A stretch of 17,440 bases of DNA from NCBI GenBank assembly GCA_964437445.1, contig CAYTGR010000073.1:1-17440 (forward strand). The letters run 5' to 3'. Made by a program: the position numbers and the translations under genes. This DNA comes from CAYTGR01 sp964437445. GTDB taxonomy: Bacteria; Chloroflexota; Anaerolineae; B4-G1; SLSP01. The number at the start of each line of letters is the position of its first letter. The first letter of the stretch is position 1. Shown one piece after another: positions 14,522 through 17,440 of this stretch. The notes beneath the pieces are model-generated. The model was not told where the DNA came from, did not search any database, and was given only the letters and a program-made list of their open reading frames with translations.

Positions 14522-14549
14522 ATTGTAAGTAGGGGGAAGACCTTGTCAA
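14522..14549 (-). promoter_or_regulatory. promoter of the small ORF / pseudo-peptidase operon
   Basis: On the minus strand TTGACA (14549-14544) is followed by 16 bp and TACAAT (14527-14522), then the small ORF starts at 14479. Confidence 0.7.
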
Positions 14550-14570
14550 GCGTGGCGATGGTGCTCTATT

Positions 14571-14598
14571 TTGTCTAACTCAAAACTTACGCTATACT
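14571..14598 (+). promoter_or_regulatory. promoter facing the inverted-repeat element and secreted-protein gene
   Basis: TTGTCT (14571-14576), 16-bp spacer, TATACT (14593-14598). Transcription would start near 14604, just before the inverted-repeat element, and could serve either a small RNA or the secreted-protein gene. Confidence 0.6.
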
Positions 14599-14623
14599 CT
14601 GAACCAGCGTTAAGCCGGTAAAG

Positions 14624-14806
14624 GGCGGCTGATGCCTTTAAGAAGATAATTCGGTCACAGGGGCCGTGGGCTTTGTCGTAACGCATCCGGGCGTTGCTTC
14701 AATCTACCCGCCAAAGGGAAGAACGCCTAAAGGCGTCACACCCACTTATCGCTTTCTAAGCCGGCAGCCTGTGACCGAATTTAATTTTTAAACTTCATAA
14801 GCCGCC
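14624..14806. repeat. 183-bp element with 39-bp imperfect terminal inverted repeats
   Basis: The outer arms begin GGCGGCT (14624-14630) and end AGCCGCC (14800-14806). The inner arms are a perfect 14-bp match: AATTCGGTCACAGG (14648-14661) and CCTGTGACCGAATT (14768-14781). Between them further pairings are possible: GTGGG/CCCAC, AACGC/GCGTT and ACGCC/GGCGT, which together suggest a branched structure. A run TTTAATTTTT follows the inner arm. It may be a MITE-like element or a structured RNA; no transposase or known riboswitch motif is seen. Confidence 0.65.
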
Positions 14807-14859
14807 ACTAATCAGGAGTATTTTTTATCCTTTAAGTTTAAGTTTCAAGGAGGAAGGCC

Positions 14860-16338
14860 ATGCAGAGGTTACGTTTGACCCTCTCGTTAGGATTGGCTTT
14901 GGAGGCGCTGTTCGTCCTGGGCGGCTGGTTGCGGAGTGCAGCGCCGATCCGGGCCGGGCCTGGCAGCCTGAGCGCGGTTGGGCCGGCGTTCACCCCGTCG
15001 CGCACGGGGGACGTGGTACCCGGCTTCAGCGTCACCTACCTGCACACGTTGACCAGTGACGCCGATCTCCCGCAGACGATCACCCTGACGGTGGCGACCA
15101 TGGCCACGGAAGCCGGCTATACCGTGACCGTCACGCCGGTCCCCACGGTCACGGTCGTCTCCCTGACCGGTGAAGCCGTGGTCGTGACGGTGACCGCGCC
15201 GGAAACGGCCACCCTGGGCGCACAGGTGACCGCCGTGATCACGGCCACAGACGGCGAGGGGCGTATCGCCGTCGTCACCGATACCACCACCGTCGTGGCG
15301 TTCAACCCGGTCGCGCCGGCATTGGAGCCGGAACGCCAGGGCTCTGCGCTGCCGGGGCGCACCATCACCTATTACCAGACGTTGATCAACCACGCCAACG
15401 TGCCGCTACGCTTCGCGCTGCAAAGTGACAACGTCAACGGCTATACGGTGACCGTTGCGCCGACCGAGACGGCGCTCCTGCTGCCGGCCGCGACGGCCGG
15501 CCCGGCCGGGTGGAGTCGCGCCGTTATTGCCGTGACGGTGGCCGTGCCGCCCGACGTCCCGACCGGCACCGTGCAGACGACGGTCGTCACCGCGACGGCA
15601 GTCGGCTACCCTGCCCTCTGGGCCACCGCCACCCAAATCACCGTGGCCGACTGGTGGCGGCTTTACCTGCCGCTCGTGCAAAAACCGCCATCTGCCTGCG
15701 CCGCCATCCCCGGCGCGAGCTACAGCTCGCTTTCCGTCGTCGGTGACGGCGGCCCCAACCCCGACGCCGAGCACGACGCCGGGTATAACATCGGCCTGTT
15801 GGGGTACGACGTGGTGGCGGCTGAAAAGACCTTCACCTACTACGGCCCCACCATGGATCTCCAGGCACCCCAGTTTTACTTCCTGTTTGAAGATCACGCA
15901 CAACGCAATGTCGTCTTCAGCCAGGTCTACAATCTGCGCAACGGGGATGGCACCCCGGTCCAGGAGCAATGGCCGGTCACCTATCTGGGGCTGGGGGTGG
16001 CGACCAACGAAGTCATTGGCACTCCCGATAGTGGCTACGACATCCAATATGGCTACGATGCCATGGTCATCTATGCCAGCCAGCAACGGATTGCCATCAA
16101 TTACGGGCGCAACGACACGCTGGCCGGCTACACGGTTTACATTGACGGGATTTGCGTGGAGCCGTCGCTCCTGGCGTTGTACCAGCAGCTCAACGCGGCC
16201 GGGCGGAACGATCTACCGGTGGTCCAGGGCGGTCAGCCCTTAGGGCGCGCCTGGAGCACCGAGGTCCGCATCGCCATCCGCGATACCGGGCGGCTGCTGG
16301 ATCCGCGCTCGCAGGACGATTGGTGGCGTCTGCGCTGA
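14860..16338 (+). CDS. secreted two-repeat protein with YLPLV motif, function unknown
   Basis: A 492-residue exported protein. Residues about 1-33 look like a signal peptide. Two beta-rich repeats follow, starting near 40 (PAFTPSRTGDVVPGFSVTY) and 152 (PALEPERQGSALPGRTITY). They align with each other and look like Ig/NEW3-type domains rich in Thr and Val. Residues about 265-275 carry WWRLYLPLVQKP; a YLPLV motif is frequent in secreted proteins of Chloroflexota, where its role is unknown to me. The C-terminal domain (about 280-492) is aromatic-rich and ends DDWWRLR, echoing the first WWRL. AAGGAGGAAGG lies before ATG 14860. The function is not recognised; an envelope or adhesive role is conceivable. 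Confidence 0.85.
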   Translation: MQRLRLTLSLGLALEALFVLGGWLRSAAPIRAGPGSLSAVGPAFTPSRTGDVVPGFSVTYLHTLTSDADLPQTITLTVATMATEAGYTVTVTPVPTVTVVSLTGEAVVVTVTAPETATLGAQVTAVITATDGEGRIAVVTDTTTVVAFNPVAPALEPERQGSALPGRTITYYQTLINHANVPLRFALQSDNVNGYTVTVAPTETALLLPAATAGPAGWSRAVIAVTVAVPPDVPTGTVQTTVVTATAVGYPALWATATQITVADWWRLYLPLVQKPPSACAAIPGASYSSLSVVGDGGPNPDAEHDAGYNIGLLGYDVVAAEKTFTYYGPTMDLQAPQFYFLFEDHAQRNVVFSQVYNLRNGDGTPVQEQWPVTYLGLGVATNEVIGTPDSGYDIQYGYDAMVIYASQQRIAINYGRNDTLAGYTVYIDGICVEPSLLALYQQLNAAGRNDLPVVQGGQPLGRAWSTEVRIAIRDTGRLLDPRSQDDWWRLR

Positions 16339-16461
16339 GAAGCCAGCCGGGAGTTACGCCCGCCATTCTACACCACCCCTGAAGGCTCGTCGCCGGCTTA
16401 ACGCTGAGGAGCTGGGAAAAACGGGGAACAATAGAAGTAGAAAACAAAATAAGGAGATATC

Positions 16462-16905
16462 ATGAACTACGTTGATCAAGCGGCTGGCTATTTCAGTAAT
16501 CACCTCAACTGCGCTCAATCGGTGCTGGCGACCTTCGCCCCGGAGTTGGGGCTGGACCGCGACACCGCGCTGCGTCTGGCTTCGGGCTTCGGCAGTGGGA
16601 TGGCGCGGTTGGGGCAGACCTGCGGCGCGGTTACGGGGGCGATCATGGTGTTGGGCCTCCGTTATGGCTACATCAGCGGAGAAGACCTAGTCTCCAAAGA
16701 GAAAACCTACGCGCTGGTGCAGGAACTCACCGCTCGGTTCCGGGCGTGCCACGGGAGCACTCTCTGCCGTGAGCTGCTCGGCTGCGACTTAGGAACGCCG
16801 GAAGGGCAACAGCTGGCCGCCGACCGCCAGCTCTTCACGGTCATCTGCGAGCCGCTGGTGCGACAATCCGTCACGCTGGTCCAGGAACTCCTGGCGCGCG
16901 GGTAA
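16462..16905 (+). CDS. C-GCAxxG-C-C family protein
   Basis: A 147-residue member of the C-GCAxxG-C-C family (C_GCAxxG_C_C), named after its conserved cysteines. Visible are NCAQSVLATF, FGSGMARLGQTCGAVTGAIMVLG, ACHGSTLCRELLGCDL and VICEPLV. The cysteine set suggests a redox or metal-binding role, and members are often annotated as redox-active; the biochemical role is not established. AAGGAGA precedes the ATG by six bases. It stands alone between a secreted protein and a repeat-rich region, so context does not help. Family identity is confident. Confidence 0.92.
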   Translation: MNYVDQAAGYFSNHLNCAQSVLATFAPELGLDRDTALRLASGFGSGMARLGQTCGAVTGAIMVLGLRYGYISGEDLVSKEKTYALVQELTARFRACHGSTLCRELLGCDLGTPEGQQLAADRQLFTVICEPLVRQSVTLVQELLARG

Positions 16906-17189
16906 GCCTCGCTCAACATTGGGGGTCAGGTTTGTGGCTAAGCGCTTTAGCGCCGTTTGCAATGCGCTAAAGCGCGCCACTACAATTTTGCCCCGCCAGC
17001 AGAACCCTTTGAACCTCGTCACGCTACCGGCGGCGCAGGAACGTGGTCGGAACCGTGACCTGGTCGCTATGGTGGGGGAGCTGTGCCCCAGTGCGGTTTG
17101 TGAAAGGCGCCCTGCTACCAGGCGGCCGGCGTAACGGTCGGGCGGGCAGTCTGGGCGGCTGCGTGGGAGCCGTGGCGACTTGCCTGATT
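16906..17189. other. gene-free stretch with repeat copy 2
   Basis: The first part holds the paired-palindrome repeat at 16930-16985. In the remainder (about 16990-17189) I see no gene; possible readings lack start signals and protein-like composition. It is probably decayed sequence left behind the RHS fragment. Confidence 0.5.
16930..16985. repeat. paired-palindrome dispersed repeat, copy 2
   Basis: GTTTGTGGCTAA followed by GCGCTTTAGCGC (16942-16953), then GCGCTAAAGCGC (16964-16975) followed by GCCACTACAA. It has the same layout and flanking TTGT...ACTACAA as copy 1 at 12971-13027, with T for C inside the palindrome. It lies 25 bp after the C-GCAxxG-C-C gene. Confidence 0.8.
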
Positions 17190-17400
17190 CACCGGGGAAC
17201 GGATCCCCCTGCGTGAACCTCCCCACGCCCGGCTGATACCATCGTGCCCGCAGGTATTGCAGCCCCGTCAGTGGATCGTGGTACTCCCCCGCAAAACCCC
17301 ACGGCGACGTGAAGCCCTGCCGGGAGAGTGCCCCGCCGAAGGGGTCGCAGCTCGCGCTGCCCACCACCGCACCGGCGGCGTTGGTGAGCGCAGGTGTCAT
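17190..17400 (-). pseudogene. RHS-repeat-associated core fragment, decayed
   Basis: On the minus strand a reading shows the RHS core signature: ALTNAAGAVVGSASCDPFG, then PWGFAGEYHDPLTGLQYLRA, then RWYQPGVGRFTQGDPFPG. In intact proteins this would be preceded by a DGLGSVR-type stretch and many YD repeats. Here an in-frame TGA lies a few codons upstream, and the bases beyond 17400 do not look like RHS. After DPFPG the usual HPYAYVGNNPVN-type sequence is replaced by unrelated Ser/Arg/Pro-rich residues. Both ends are therefore lost. It is a remnant of a larger secreted RHS/YD protein, a class often carrying toxins; no toxin domain is visible here. Confidence 0.75.
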
Positions 17401-17440
17401 AGATGGCCGAAGTCAAGGGACAAGTGGTTAGCATCAAATT

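Larger units (their letters stand above)
14480..14859. other. divergent regulatory region
   Basis: A 380-bp gap with no gene. It contains divergent promoters at 14522-14549 (minus) and 14571-14598 (plus) and the inverted-repeat element at 14624-14806. An AAGGAGGAAGG ribosome site lies before 14860. Confidence 0.7.

Noticed and set aside
14604..14806. Known riboswitch, 6S RNA, tmRNA, SRP RNA or RNase P RNA
   Set aside because: I looked for the conserved core motifs of these RNAs and found none; only the structure and promoter suggest an RNA, so the class is left open.
16789..17400. 203-codon minus-strand frame as one intact gene
   Set aside because: Only the first 70 residues resemble RHS. 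The rest crosses the palindromic repeat and runs antisense into the C-GCAxxG-C-C gene.

Overview
The window is a GC-rich (about 60%) bacterial chromosome segment of ordinary housekeeping and accessory metabolism. Several traits point to Chloroflexota, probably an Anaerolineae- or Caldilineae-like lineage. These are a secreted protein with the YLPLV-type motif common in that phylum, a membrane-anchored protein with a long Pro/Thr linker, an RsmD with an APPQY motif, a TDH/KBL threonine pathway, and abundant short intergenic repeats. The assignment is inferred from protein style and no rRNA is present to confirm it.

Layout. At 123-1212 (+) a small membrane-anchored protein precedes an ECF-type S component. 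A convergent hydrogenase-maturation protease (1254-1727, -) follows, with a hairpin between the two. At 2022-5519 (-) an ArsR-type repressor with a clear promoter/operator precedes a 1026-residue FAD / 4Fe-4S / cysteine-rich (CCG) oxidoreductase with a Met/Pro-rich tail. At 5789-8160 (-) lies a tdh-kbl operon (threonine to glycine plus acetyl-CoA) ending in a textbook terminator. Divergent from it at 8468-9927 (+) is a polar amino-acid ABC importer (lipoprotein and permease, no ATPase here) with a near-consensus promoter and a terminator. At 10023-11913 (-) an Amt-like membrane protein lacking both signature histidines overlaps rsmD by 20 bp. At 12133-12807 (-) is a SanA/DUF218-type protein. 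At 13053-14479 (-) a previously unlisted 25-codon ORF is translationally coupled (GTGA overlap) to a membrane-anchored protein that resembles a zinc-peptidase family but has lost HExxH. At 14571-16338 (+) a promoter and a long inverted-repeat element precede a secreted two-repeat protein. At 16462-16905 (+) is a C-GCAxxG-C-C family protein. The right edge holds a decayed RHS core fragment.

The parts most worth a second look are these: the Amt-like/RsmD pair, the small ORF with its pseudo-peptidase, the 183-bp inverted-repeat element at 14624-14806 behind its own promoter, the Met-rich tail of the oxidoreductase, and two families of intergenic repeats. One repeat family is phased in heptanucleotides; the other is a paired GCGCTTYAGCGC palindrome. 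I see no CRISPR array, tRNA, rRNA or intact transposase.
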